From Haloarcula limicola (GTDB lineage: Archaea; Halobacteriota; Halobacteria; Halobacteriales; Haloarculaceae): a stretch of DNA of 64,000 nt. The position numbers were made by a program, and so were the translations under genes. Below are positions 27,257-35,274 of the stretch, in pieces (the first letter of the stretch is position 1; each line of letters starts with the position of its first letter). The notes under the pieces were generated by a model that was not told the DNA's origin, did not search any database, and saw only the letters and a program-made list of their open reading frames with translations. The stretch spans positions 1 through 64,000 of the forward strand of contig NZ_WRXM01000006.1 of NCBI RefSeq assembly GCF_010119205.1. The letters are read 5' to 3'.

Positions 27257-27626
27257 GCGTGTCGCGTTCTATCCGCCTGAGGCCCAAAAGGAGATGATCG
27301 AGCGAATGGCCGACAGACAGGGAATGACTGTCTCCGAGTACTGTGTGGCAGCGCTCGATACGCAGGTAGCGCGGGATATCCGCTCCGAACGAGTGGCCGA
27401 AACGGCACTGGAACGACAGCTCGATGAGATGCAACAGGCTCTCCAGGACGAGATAGCGAGCGCACTCTCGCCATCGACTGACGACAGCGAACTCCATGGA
27501 GTGGCGCTCTGGAACTTGCTTGGAACGGAGCGGCCCAGCGATGCACAGGCCGATGCATTGGAGGAAGCATCGACCCGACTCGAAACGGGTGTAGAGAAAC
27601 TGCGACAACAGGAGGAGGATGCATAA
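27249..27626 (+). CDS. Ribbon-helix-helix protein 1 (relaxosome accessory candidate)
   Basis: The 125-residue protein starts with a ribbon-helix-helix-like segment: strand RVAFYPPEA, helix KEMIERMADRQG, turn, and helix VSEYCVAALDTQ. The rest is helical and acidic. Such proteins bind DNA as dimers and in conjugative systems often mark oriT next to the relaxase (TraY/MobC-type roles). The ATG at 27249 lies inside the VirB4 gene end; GTG at 27240 is an in-frame alternative. The next gene encodes a similar protein, and the relaxase candidate follows. Confidence 0.65.
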   Translation: MSERVAFYPPEAQKEMIERMADRQGMTVSEYCVAALDTQVARDIRSERVAETALERQLDEMQQALQDEIASALSPSTDDSELHGVALWNLLGTERPSDAQADALEEASTRLETGVEKLRQQEEDA

Positions 27627-28087
27627 TGCCAGAGCAAGCTCGCCTGCAGATCTATACGACCGAAGACGTCAACGAGAAAGTCGAACAGCGTGCCGACCAG
27701 GCCGATCTCTCGAAATCGAAATACTGCGAGATGGTGTTGAAAAAGCACCACGGGATGGAGCTGCGCGGGCGCCTTGCTCGGCACTCAGCTGACGAAGATA
27801 TTATAGCGACCATCGACGACGCTGCCGACGATATCTCCACCTCGATTGAGGAGGTGCAAGTTGAGGCGACGCCGGATCTCGAACACATTCAATCGCTGGA
27901 GACAATGTACGTCATCGCGCTGTGGGAACTACTCAAAGAAGACTACAGCCCAGCCGAACGTGAAGCAGCCATCAAACGGGCGGCGCTGCAGATGAACGAT
28001 GCTGCGGCGGACGCGAGCGCCATCGCCCAGACTGATGATGAGGAACAGCTATCGCCCCTTGATCCGCTGCTGGCCTCGGATTCATGA
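27626..28087 (+). CDS. Ribbon-helix-helix protein 2 (relaxosome accessory candidate)
   Basis: The 153-residue product has a similar N-terminal layout: strand RLQIYTTED, helix VNEKVEQRADQAD, turn LSKSKY, helix CEMVLKKHHG. The C-terminal part is a long acidic helical region. TAATG joins it to the upstream gene, and ATGA joins it to the relaxase candidate. Having two adjacent RHH proteins suggests a heterodimer or two binding sites at oriT. Conserved sequence between the pair beyond the fold is weak, so the duplication is old or the likeness is structural. Confidence 0.62.
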   Translation: MPEQARLQIYTTEDVNEKVEQRADQADLSKSKYCEMVLKKHHGMELRGRLARHSADEDIIATIDDAADDISTSIEEVQVEATPDLEHIQSLETMYVIALWELLKEDYSPAEREAAIKRAALQMNDAAADASAIAQTDDEEQLSPLDPLLASDS

Positions 28088-28674
28088 TTCTGAAAACGGA
28101 CTTCCAGCGGAGTGGTGCGGGCAAGCTCCTGAAATACATTCGCCGAGACCGGGAGGCAGACCAAGAAAAAGTGCCATTACGGGATCGGCTTGGGCGGGAG
28201 GCCGACGAACAACGTATCGAGCAGTTCCTCGAGCGAAGCAGCTGGTTCAACTTCCAGCGCCACCTCATCGTCTCTCCGGATCCCAGCGCCGAGTTCACGC
28301 CTGACGAAGTCAGCTCCAACACCCGCGAACTGCTGGAAAACGAGTTCGGGGGGCAACCGACGACCGACTACGTTTACGCCGTACACGACGACAGCGACAT
28401 CGTGCATTCACATGTCGCGGCAACCGGGAACGAGCCGGAATTACGGATGGATGCCGAAGAGTTAGAGCGTCTCCGAGGGTGTGCCAAAGAGGTATTTCGT
28501 GAACCAGAGCGGCTCAAAGGGCGGACACCAGAACGAGACTCGACGCCCCTTCCTGACGATGCAACGCGTGACCAAGCACAGACTCACGAAACAGCGGAGT
28601 CCACCACGCGGGACCCTGACAGAGACCCAGAAACCACCCGGGAGCGTGACTTCGACTTCGGTGGCGGTCGGTAA
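28084..28674 (+). CDS. Minimal relaxase candidate (MobA/VirD2-like)
   Basis: This 196-residue protein lies exactly where a relaxase is expected, between accessory DNA-binding proteins and the coupling protein. Near the N-terminus, SGAGKLLKYIRRD gives a candidate nicking tyrosine (Tyr18). Residues 101-112 read HDDSDIVHSHVA, which fits the relaxase motif III with His108 and His110 as metal ligands and His101/Asp105 ahead. FQRHLIVSPDP precedes it, as in MobA-type folds. The last 60 residues are charged and low-complexity. Most relaxases are over 300 residues, so this is among the smallest I would expect. It would nick and carry the transferred strand. The call rests on motif and context. Confidence 0.6.
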   Translation: MILKTDFQRSGAGKLLKYIRRDREADQEKVPLRDRLGREADEQRIEQFLERSSWFNFQRHLIVSPDPSAEFTPDEVSSNTRELLENEFGGQPTTDYVYAVHDDSDIVHSHVAATGNEPELRMDAEELERLRGCAKEVFREPERLKGRTPERDSTPLPDDATRDQAQTHETAESTTRDPDRDPETTRERDFDFGGGR

Positions 28675-31196
28675 TGCCCCAAGACTCGCAGTCCTCAACA
28701 ACACCGCCGGGACAGAAGCCCACCGAGTTACCGTCGAGTTTGAAATACGACGAACCGGCGATGATTCTCTGGAGTGTGTTCATGCTGTTGGTCCCGCCGA
28801 TGTGGGTAGATAGCGACAAGGCACTCCACAGACGCTTCTGGGCGTGGCGATACATCTACGCCGGGTTCGCCATCGTGACGGGCCTGCTTTTCGCTGAGGC
28901 CCTGCTCAGCGGCAGCTGGCTGGTGGCCATGGTATTCCCCTTCGCCCACATCATTGCGGCGGCTTCAGTTATCGGATTGTTTGCCGGCGTGCAGATTCCG
29001 GGTGTCGCCCCGCCCATCGTTTCCTACGAGGTGGGCATCGGAATCTATGCCATCTCGGTGGTGTTGATTGGCGTCATCGATATTGGCCGCCGTACCTCGC
29101 CTCGGTCACTAACGCGAAATCCGTGGGATTGTGACGACGACGAATTGGCTGTTCCGTACGAGAGTATCGAGTCCAAACACGACGATGCGCCCTCGTCGCC
29201 GACGCTCAAACAGGACGTCTCGACTGCCGTCCTCGGTGAGACCGGGAGCGGAAAATCCTCAGCGATGCAGCTACTTGCTTACCAGCTTCCCTACAACCGA
29301 GATACAGCGATCATTGCCCACGACGCCGGCGAAGAGTTCCAGCAGTTCTACGCTGATCTCGGCTTCGACGTCAAGCGCGTGGGACTGAATGGGGATGTTA
29401 CCTGGAATCTCTTCCAGGACGTCGACTCGACACAGGATTTCCGAGAGATTGCAGCGGCTATCTTCGGCAATCCATCTGGACACAACCCGTTCCACACGCC
29501 AGCCAAGCAGGTATTCGAGGATATGCTGCGCTACCTGCATCTGGAAGCCCAGAAGAATAACCGCCGGGAGAATCTCTCGCATCTGGACATCGTCTCGCTG
29601 CTCAAAGAGGGGCGAGTTGGAATCTACGAGGCACTCGACAGCTACGACCAACTCGAAGCCGGACACATAGACACTGACCAGGGGAAAGCTGCACAGAACG
29701 TCTATCAGACGCTCATCGAGTATACGCGGCCGGTTTTCGTCGAAGACTTCGCCGAGCATGGCTCGTTCTCGTTGCGGGAGTATATCCACAATCCTGATGG
29801 GCGAGTCCTCATCGTTGATTCGACGCCATCCCGAATGGCGACGCTCGGTCCAATGTTCCAGCTGCTGTTGGACTGGTCGATTCGCTTCGCGATGGAATCA
29901 CCGAATCCGACGGTCCATGTTCTCGACGAAATCGACCAGCTCCCGCCACTCAACCAGATTACGAACCTCACGGCGCGTGGTCGCAAAGAGAAAGCACGGG
30001 CGCTGGTCGGCGTTCAGACCATCGGCCAACTATCGGACACCTACAGCGACATCTCCGGTATCTTGGGTAACTGCCCGCAAGGCCTGTACTTCGGCCCGGG
30101 TGATGCACAGTCGACAGAGTTCATCCGCAACGAAATCGGCGAGCGACGAGTGCTGGACCGAACGGAGACTCACTCAATGTCTCGAAGTACCGGGTCGAAA
30201 ACTCAGCGCTCACAGTCACGAGAGAGCTTTCGAGAGACTGAGAAAGCGCCCATCACGCCGGGACAACTGCGGGACTTCGAACCCGGCGAGTGCGTGACCG
30301 TCACGCGAACGAACTGGTGGTATGGCCAGACACACGAACTGCACGAGGTTCGCTCTGGGCTGCCCGAGCGGGGAGCCGAGGCGCCTACGACGCCAAGGCG
30401 GGAAGACCCCGACGGTGACGTCACCGAGACGGATAGCTGGCTGACTATGCTCACACAGTTCATCGAGCACACGGGGGGTTCTACGGAAAGTGAGGACACT
30501 CAACCGGCCACTACTGAGAGTGACCCAGACGTCTGGGCTGCCGACGTTGAGGAGACGCCTTCGATTACGTATAGCGACCGACGATGGGGGGATGCACTCT
30601 CTCGGCTTGATGTCGATAGTGCCCCAGTCACACGAGGCCAGAACGTCGACGCTCTCTCAGATCTCTGCGAGATGCTGGACCGGCGTATTCTGGACTTGCC
30701 TGAAGGGGAAGGGACAACTCTTGAGATCCGCGAAATGCTCGTCGAACTTGATGCGGAAACTGGGCTGACACCAACCGAGACGCTTGACGCAATCGAAAAA
30801 CGGACAACAGTGCTCCAGCTGAGCGACTCGTTCCGCGAGACCTATCGATCTGCTGCGGTGGAAAGTGGCTCGGTCGCTAGCACGCCGGCGGGTGGCGAGA
30901 CGAATAATTCCGAGACTCACTTCGAACCACAACTAGATTCGCCACGACCGCCTGAGAAAGAGGAGACTCCCTCGTCAGCTGAAAGTGATGGAAGCGAAAA
31001 ACATCAGTCTTCAGATACATCAGCAACTGGTGCAGCGGCCCCGTCTGTAGCCAGCGGTGAGACCGAGGAGATAGACTCGAAGAGTGATGGTGACGACCAG
31101 TCCGCAGAGCCTGATTCAGGGACTTCATCTGCAGCCGAAGCTGACGCTGAGTCCGACGCTTCGGGCGACGATTTCGACGCGGCCGACTTCATGTAG
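28674..31196 (+). CDS. virD4: VirD4/TraD-like type IV coupling protein
   Basis: The 840-residue protein links relaxosome to channel and pumps DNA. It has N-terminal membrane segments (ILWSVFMLLVPPMWV; FAIVTGLLFAEALLSGSWLV; IISYEVGIGIY-like region), Walker A GETGSGKSSAM (about residues 188-196) and Walker B VHVLDEIDQLPPL (about 414-424), followed by RALVGVQTIGQL as a sensor motif. The last 250 residues are acidic, Ser/Thr/Glu-rich and probably disordered. TAATG couples it to the relaxase candidate. With the VirB4-like protein it gives this operon both expected ATPases. Confidence 0.85.
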   Translation: MPQDSQSSTTPPGQKPTELPSSLKYDEPAMILWSVFMLLVPPMWVDSDKALHRRFWAWRYIYAGFAIVTGLLFAEALLSGSWLVAMVFPFAHIIAAASVIGLFAGVQIPGVAPPIVSYEVGIGIYAISVVLIGVIDIGRRTSPRSLTRNPWDCDDDELAVPYESIESKHDDAPSSPTLKQDVSTAVLGETGSGKSSAMQLLAYQLPYNRDTAIIAHDAGEEFQQFYADLGFDVKRVGLNGDVTWNLFQDVDSTQDFREIAAAIFGNPSGHNPFHTPAKQVFEDMLRYLHLEAQKNNRRENLSHLDIVSLLKEGRVGIYEALDSYDQLEAGHIDTDQGKAAQNVYQTLIEYTRPVFVEDFAEHGSFSLREYIHNPDGRVLIVDSTPSRMATLGPMFQLLLDWSIRFAMESPNPTVHVLDEIDQLPPLNQITNLTARGRKEKARALVGVQTIGQLSDTYSDISGILGNCPQGLYFGPGDAQSTEFIRNEIGERRVLDRTETHSMSRSTGSKTQRSQSRESFRETEKAPITPGQLRDFEPGECVTVTRTNWWYGQTHELHEVRSGLPERGAEAPTTPRREDPDGDVTETDSWLTMLTQFIEHTGGSTESEDTQPATTESDPDVWAADVEETPSITYSDRRWGDALSRLDVDSAPVTRGQNVDALSDLCEMLDRRILDLPEGEGTTLEIREMLVELDAETGLTPTETLDAIEKRTTVLQLSDSFRETYRSAAVESGSVASTPAGGETNNSETHFEPQLDSPRPPEKEETPSSAESDGSEKHQSSDTSATGAAAPSVASGETEEIDSKSDGDDQSAEPDSGTSSAAEADAESDASGDDFDAADFM

Positions 31197-32343
31197 CGTC
31201 CCTGTTCCTTGGTCGGCTGCGTTCTCGCTGCACTCTAATTTTGTGGCCAGCTTTGTCTCGCTGCCCGGTTCGCAATTTGTGGTTCCTCTATTCTAGCTAG
31301 CTTACTATTCTCCGTACGTTGACGCTGGCACCGATCTCCAGTGACCAGTGTACGTTCCCCACATCGAGATAGCTACCTCCAGATTAGTCATCTTCTCAGT
31401 AAAATCATTTCTTCGAATACTTGTTGGTCTGAAATCGCAAGACGTCGCCGTTGGTAGTTACATCTATACAAGAAAATATTGCCTGTGACTTGCCCTAATC
31501 GCCCGACGGCAGCCGGATAAGTCACAAGTAGCATGACCGTTTATCTTGCCCCACAAATTCGGGGTAGTTTCGAGATAGTAGCCGAGCAAACATATCGAGC
31601 ACTCGAGTGTTCTGTCGAGGGCTGTCGCCAGACGATTCACCCCCCGTCATCGAGTTGTATTTCGGTGGCTACTGAATCCTTCATATTCCAGACATGTACT
31701 AGCCACACGCCGATGCACCCGGCCGGGAAGCTCCTCGCCAAATGGCTGCGCTCACTCACATCGATACTACAAGCCACCCCCTGCTTCGGCTGGCTGGCAG
31801 ACCCACGCGTGTCCCACTTCAATCGGTTCCAGGACAATGCCGAATACCACTCTGTAACCGAGTGCATTGTGCAGCGAAAAATCAATCTCATACCCCCGCC
31901 TTAGAGATGTCATCAGCACGCTCGTAGAGGATTCCAATACCGATCTCGCCGACCCTTCTCGGCATCGAATTGCCTGAATCCCAACACTTCATTTCGGACC
32001 GACTGGAGAGTTCTCATGGTCGTGATATTCAAAGACCTCTCGTTCAGCTATGCACTTCGCCACGATGTGAAGCACCGGCCTATGAGGTAACTCCATTTTC
32101 CCTCTTCACCACCAGATGTGGACTATGTCAGCAGCCCATCAGTGCGAGTCTACCACTAACCAACATCGTCCGGCAAGAGACAATTTTGTTGGTTAGCGGT
32201 GAGCTCCCTTTCCTTAGCGAACTAGAGATCGTCGCTTTCGCTGTCGATACACAGTCTAGCAACCGCCCATTCGGGTGCCCAATTTGCCAGTGGCCAAAAT
32301 ACGTAAGCCCATTCATATACTAGGCGGCCATTGAACTGAATTA
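31197..32343. other. 1.1-kb stretch with only weak coding signal
   Basis: Follows the conjugation operon. It is AT-richer than the genes around it. Two frames (31533-31904 and 31970-32323, +) carry cysteine pairs; the second is listed separately as a weak call. No repeats, promoter or RNA structure stood out. Confidence 0.45.
31970..32323 (+). CDS. Possible cysteine-rich small protein
   Basis: A 117-residue frame contains CTSPRC, CGLC and CPIC, which could build zinc sites. It matches no family I know, and codon use does not strongly look haloarchaeal. It may be a real zinc-binding protein or a decayed gene. The frame at 31533-31904 has a similar scattered Cys/His pattern but is even weaker. 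Confidence 0.25.
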   Translation: MPESQHFISDRLESSHGRDIQRPLVQLCTSPRCEAPAYEVTPFSLFTTRCGLCQQPISASLPLTNIVRQETILLVSGELPFLSELEIVAFAVDTQSSNRPFGCPICQWPKYVSPFIY

Positions 32344-32601
32344 ATGTCGAGCGAGACAGTCTGGATCAAGAAACGTGGACCAGTCGGTGTCGGGACAGCT
32401 ATCCATATTCACACGGACCCTGACTGCCAGCCGCTTCAACAGGCCACAGAAATCCGGGAAACGACGCGTGAGAACCTTCCCAATCACTGGCCTGACTGCT
32501 CGCTCTGTGCCGGCACCGCTAAGACGGGTGGTGTCCCGGAAGGTGAAAGCACGCACACTCGCCGAAACCGGCTAGAAGCACTTGACCCGGACGACCTCTA
32601 A
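32344..32601 (+). CDS. Small haloarchaeal Cys/His protein, 85 aa
   Basis: The product has AIHIHTDPDCQPLQQ and HWPDCSLCAG, giving His and Cys residues placed as in small zinc-binding proteins, and an acidic C-terminus ending LDPDDL. The composition is typical of real haloarchaeal proteins. No function is recognised. It stands alone after the long weak region and before another zinc mini-protein. Confidence 0.6.
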   Translation: MSSETVWIKKRGPVGVGTAIHIHTDPDCQPLQQATEIRETTRENLPNHWPDCSLCAGTAKTGGVPEGESTHTRRNRLEALDPDDL

Positions 32602-32714
32602 GCCAGCGGGACTCGGCTACTCACGGCTTGAACTATTGTCCACCCAACACTTACTATGGAAGCCACCACAACACGAGATAGAGCAACGACCGAGATCTCG
32701 GTACTTTCCTGTGC

Positions 32715-32867
32715 ATGACTCGTGATACGTCGATACTTGGTCTGTGTCCGGATTGTGATGAAGAGATTACCCCAGCATGGCTGTTAGTCGAGTACGAGCA
32801 AGACGATGGGACGACGGGCATCTGGGCGGAGTGCCCAGCCTGTGAAGACGTCGTGAAACCCGAATAG
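32715..32867 (+). CDS. CxxC zinc mini-protein, 50 aa
   Basis: The 50-residue product has two CxxC pairs (GLCPDCDEE and AECPACEDV) separated by about 27 residues, the pattern of a single zinc ribbon. Such mini-proteins are abundant in haloarchaea and several affect motility or biofilm in Haloferax, but no specific role can be given here. The protein is acidic, and the frame is complete from ATG to TAG. Confidence 0.65.
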   Translation: MTRDTSILGLCPDCDEEITPAWLLVEYEQDDGTTGIWAECPACEDVVKPE

Positions 32868-33002
32868 CGGCCAGTCTCCGAACAAAGGAACGATTCAGAG
32901 CCTCTTCACTTGAATCAGTCTCATATTCTGCCGATGACAGCGCGTCTTATTCGGAGAGGTACGCGATGCACTCGGAGATTACTCGCTCGGTGAACGCTGT
33001 GG

Positions 33003-33719
33003 TCACATGCCCTTGTGGACTTGGTTCAGTGAGTACCCCTCGGTAACAAGCCGAGTTAAGGGGTAGTATGCGGCCGCAGTAATCCCCAGTAGAGCACCGA
33101 TCGCGTGAATCGCTTGCGTCGGGCCGGTTGGAGACACGGTTGTAGCTTGAATCGTCGAGGCAGCAAATCCGAGCCCAATCACGAACGGGAAGACGTGAGC
33201 AACACCCCGGAGAATCTTCACTCCAGAGTTTACGCTCAAGAGTTCTTCAACGACTCGCACGAATCCCACAATTCCGGCAACTGCTTCCAATCCACTCGTG
33301 ATACTACTCGCCCCGACAGCACCAACACCTCCGATAGTGAGCAATAGTATCCAGCTCGCCCCATATCCCGTGACGACACAGTAAAGATACAGCTTCCTCC
33401 ATCCGACTTGCCATTCGATGTATCCCCCGAAGATTAGGAGAAATACCAGATTCTCAGCGATGTGTGATACCCCGCGATGAACAAACGGGCCTATCGTGAG
33501 TACAAGGAGGCGCTTCTGCTCGACATTCAGCATTTCAAGCATCAGGCGTTCATTCGGAAAGCCCAGCAGAGTAGCAGCAACCCGCTCTACAGCATAGATT
33601 AGGATGAGAAATCCTGCGAGTACGAGGACTCCTCTGAGTTTCCTGAGTGACCCCTTGTACGTCAAGCTTGAAACTCCACGTCCAGTTGGACAATTGCTAC
33701 CTGAATCGTCATGATTCAC
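33003..33719 (-). CDS. Rhomboid family intramembrane serine protease
   Basis: The 238-residue product has six membrane segments and the rhomboid hallmarks: FVHRGVSHIAENLVFLLIFGG (loop 1/TM2, with the usual His and Asn), a GASS stretch in GAVGASSITSG giving the catalytic serine, and AIHAIGALLG in the last helix with the catalytic histidine. It would cleave membrane proteins inside the lipid bilayer. The GTG start at 33719 overlaps the end of the DUF429 gene by 11 bases; a much longer in-frame reading upstream is only a shadow of that gene. The catalytic motif is GxSS rather than GxSG, a mild variation. Confidence 0.8.
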   Translation of the reverse strand: MNHDDSGSNCPTGRGVSSLTYKGSLRKLRGVLVLAGFLILIYAVERVAATLLGFPNERLMLEMLNVEQKRLLVLTIGPFVHRGVSHIAENLVFLLIFGGYIEWQVGWRKLYLYCVVTGYGASWILLLTIGGVGAVGASSITSGLEAVAGIVGFVRVVEELLSVNSGVKILRGVAHVFPFVIGLGFAASTIQATTVSPTGPTQAIHAIGALLGITAAAYYPLTRLVTEGYSLNQVHKGM

Positions 33720-34431
33720 TCCACGGATTGTCTGCAAGCGCGGGTGTGGTCGGGTAGTGGATACGCGGGATCTCCGGTCCTGGGTCTTCCGGGACGCTCT
33801 GTAACTCTTCACTCTGCGCGGCGAGTGCGAGGGCCATCGAATCGAGAATGTCGTCTCGCCGGACATCCTTCCGGAGAGTGTCATCAAGTACCTGCTCGTA
33901 CTCGTCGTCCATGCCAAAGCGCTTCTGTTCAAGGTGGTGCCGACGGAACGCGAGGCCTCGCTTCGAAGACTTTGAGTAAGCAATCGGCTGCCCGTTGAGC
34001 GCGTAGAAACAGAGCTCCGGATGACTCTCATAGATTGGCCCGTCGTAGGTCTCGTCAACGACCGATCGTACCTCGTTGATTTTGTCGCTGATAGCGTGGG
34101 CTTGTTGGGAGAGACCGTGCTCCATATCCTCTCGATGCCTCGCGTTCGCCTCGTCGTAATCCTTAATGGAGGCTGCAGACTCGCACGGCGGAAAGAACAC
34201 GGAGTTACCACGACAGCCGAGTAGTTCACGCGCCTCAATGTCGCAGCGGCGCCTGCTCCCCTTGGGGAGCCCGACTGGGATATCGACGAACACTCGAAAT
34301 TCTTGGTAATCTGAATGTAGTTCGGTGAAGTGCTCGTATAGCTCCGTTTCGATGCTTCCCCCGGTAAGGACTGTCGCAAACCACCCGTATGGGCAGGCAT
34401 CGACACCTACCGTACCCTCAACTCTTGGCAT
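33709..34431 (-). CDS. DUF429 family predicted nuclease
   Basis: This 240-residue protein fits DUF429, a family with an RNase H-like fold. It opens with GVDACPYGWFATVL (strand plus the first acidic residue), then FVDIPVGLPK with an Asp, YESHPELCFYALNG, and RRDDILDSMALALAA near the C-terminus, which carries the last acidic pair. Start MPRVEGTVGVDA at 34431 was chosen over an in-frame codon at 34476 because the fold begins right there. It is translationally coupled to the rhomboid gene. Biological role is not established for the family. Confidence 0.82.
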   Translation of the reverse strand: MPRVEGTVGVDACPYGWFATVLTGGSIETELYEHFTELHSDYQEFRVFVDIPVGLPKGSRRRCDIEARELLGCRGNSVFFPPCESAASIKDYDEANARHREDMEHGLSQQAHAISDKINEVRSVVDETYDGPIYESHPELCFYALNGQPIAYSKSSKRGLAFRRHHLEQKRFGMDDEYEQVLDDTLRKDVRRDDILDSMALALAAQSEELQSVPEDPGPEIPRIHYPTTPALADNPWSES

Positions 34432-34788
34432 ATTTCTCGATGAGTATCCGGATGTGCAGCCCGATGATGTCACCACCGGCGTGGAGTTCCTGTATCGTCG
34501 CCCCCACTTTCGCGGTATCAGTTTCTTTTTCCGTCCTTGACATTCTTTCTCACAAATGGATAGGCGTGAAATGAGTGTTTTGGCGAAGATATGGCAGTCT
34601 CACCTATGGAGTACTACACACTAGTCTTCCGGATTTTTACTAGTTTTCTGGCTCGTAGTAATCAGAATTATACCATCAGTTCGGCGGCTTGAGGGATATC
34701 TTTGAATCCCTTGAGATGCACTTTCTGGACCTTCCTACCTCTAAGTAGGCAAGTGACTTCACAAGGCCCCGCAGAGATATCACTCGAA
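34432..34788. other. Gap of about 360 bases with one weak frame
   Basis: Between the DUF429 gene and the small Cys/His gene on the same strand. The minus-strand frame ending at 34668 (tail VTCLLRGRKVQKVHLKGF) reads like protein and overlaps the next gene in another frame. It may be a separate small gene, or the original C-terminus of the 34789-35175 gene after a frameshift. Confidence 0.35.
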
Positions 34789-35175
34789 TCATCCTTCGGC
34801 TTCGGGACTGTATACCAGAACTTCAGCGTCAATAAGACGAACCGCGTCATCATAGAATTCCCCCTCAACAGTTCCCTCAAAGTGCTCTAGAAGCCCCTCG
34901 ACTACTGCTTGTTCTTTGCCTTCCTGTCGACCCTTCTGTGGAAGGCGCCGGGCATCGTCGCAGTTATCACAGAATCGGAATCGTTGGTACCACTCTTCAT
35001 CACCTTGGTCGTGGTCCTTCACGTAGTAGATGATGACGCCATCACCTGCCTCTATACTTTCCTTGCAGCTGTGAGGACCATAGTCGACTTTCCCCATCTG
35101 TGGGTGCCCTTGACAGTGGACGACGCCTCCCTTTGTATGCCGAACTACATCCCCAATGAATTCCTCTCGATCCAT
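34789..35175 (-). CDS. Hypothetical Cys/His-rich protein, 128 aa
   Basis: The product has HCQGHPQMGK, HSCKES and FCDNCDD, which could form one zinc site, followed by an acidic helical stretch. I know no family for it. It is divergent from the STAND-type NTPase gene, with about 100 bases between the starts, so both may share a control region. Its C-terminus may be altered, since protein-like sequence continues in another frame to 34668. Confidence 0.55.
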   Translation of the reverse strand: MDREEFIGDVVRHTKGGVVHCQGHPQMGKVDYGPHSCKESIEAGDGVIIYYVKDHDQGDEEWYQRFRFCDNCDDARRLPQKGRQEGKEQAVVEGLLEHFEGTVEGEFYDDAVRLIDAEVLVYSPEAEG

Positions 35176-35274
35176 TTGCTCAGAATGTTGTCTTTACACC
35201 CATTAACCTATCGAGCAGCAAGGCTACTGTCTCCGAAGATTCTTTCTTGTCAGAACAAGACTGTATTCTAAGAA

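Noticed and set aside
33003-34406. 467-codon minus-strand frame
   Set aside because: Only its last 238 codons are the rhomboid protease; the first half is an out-of-frame shadow of the DUF429 gene.
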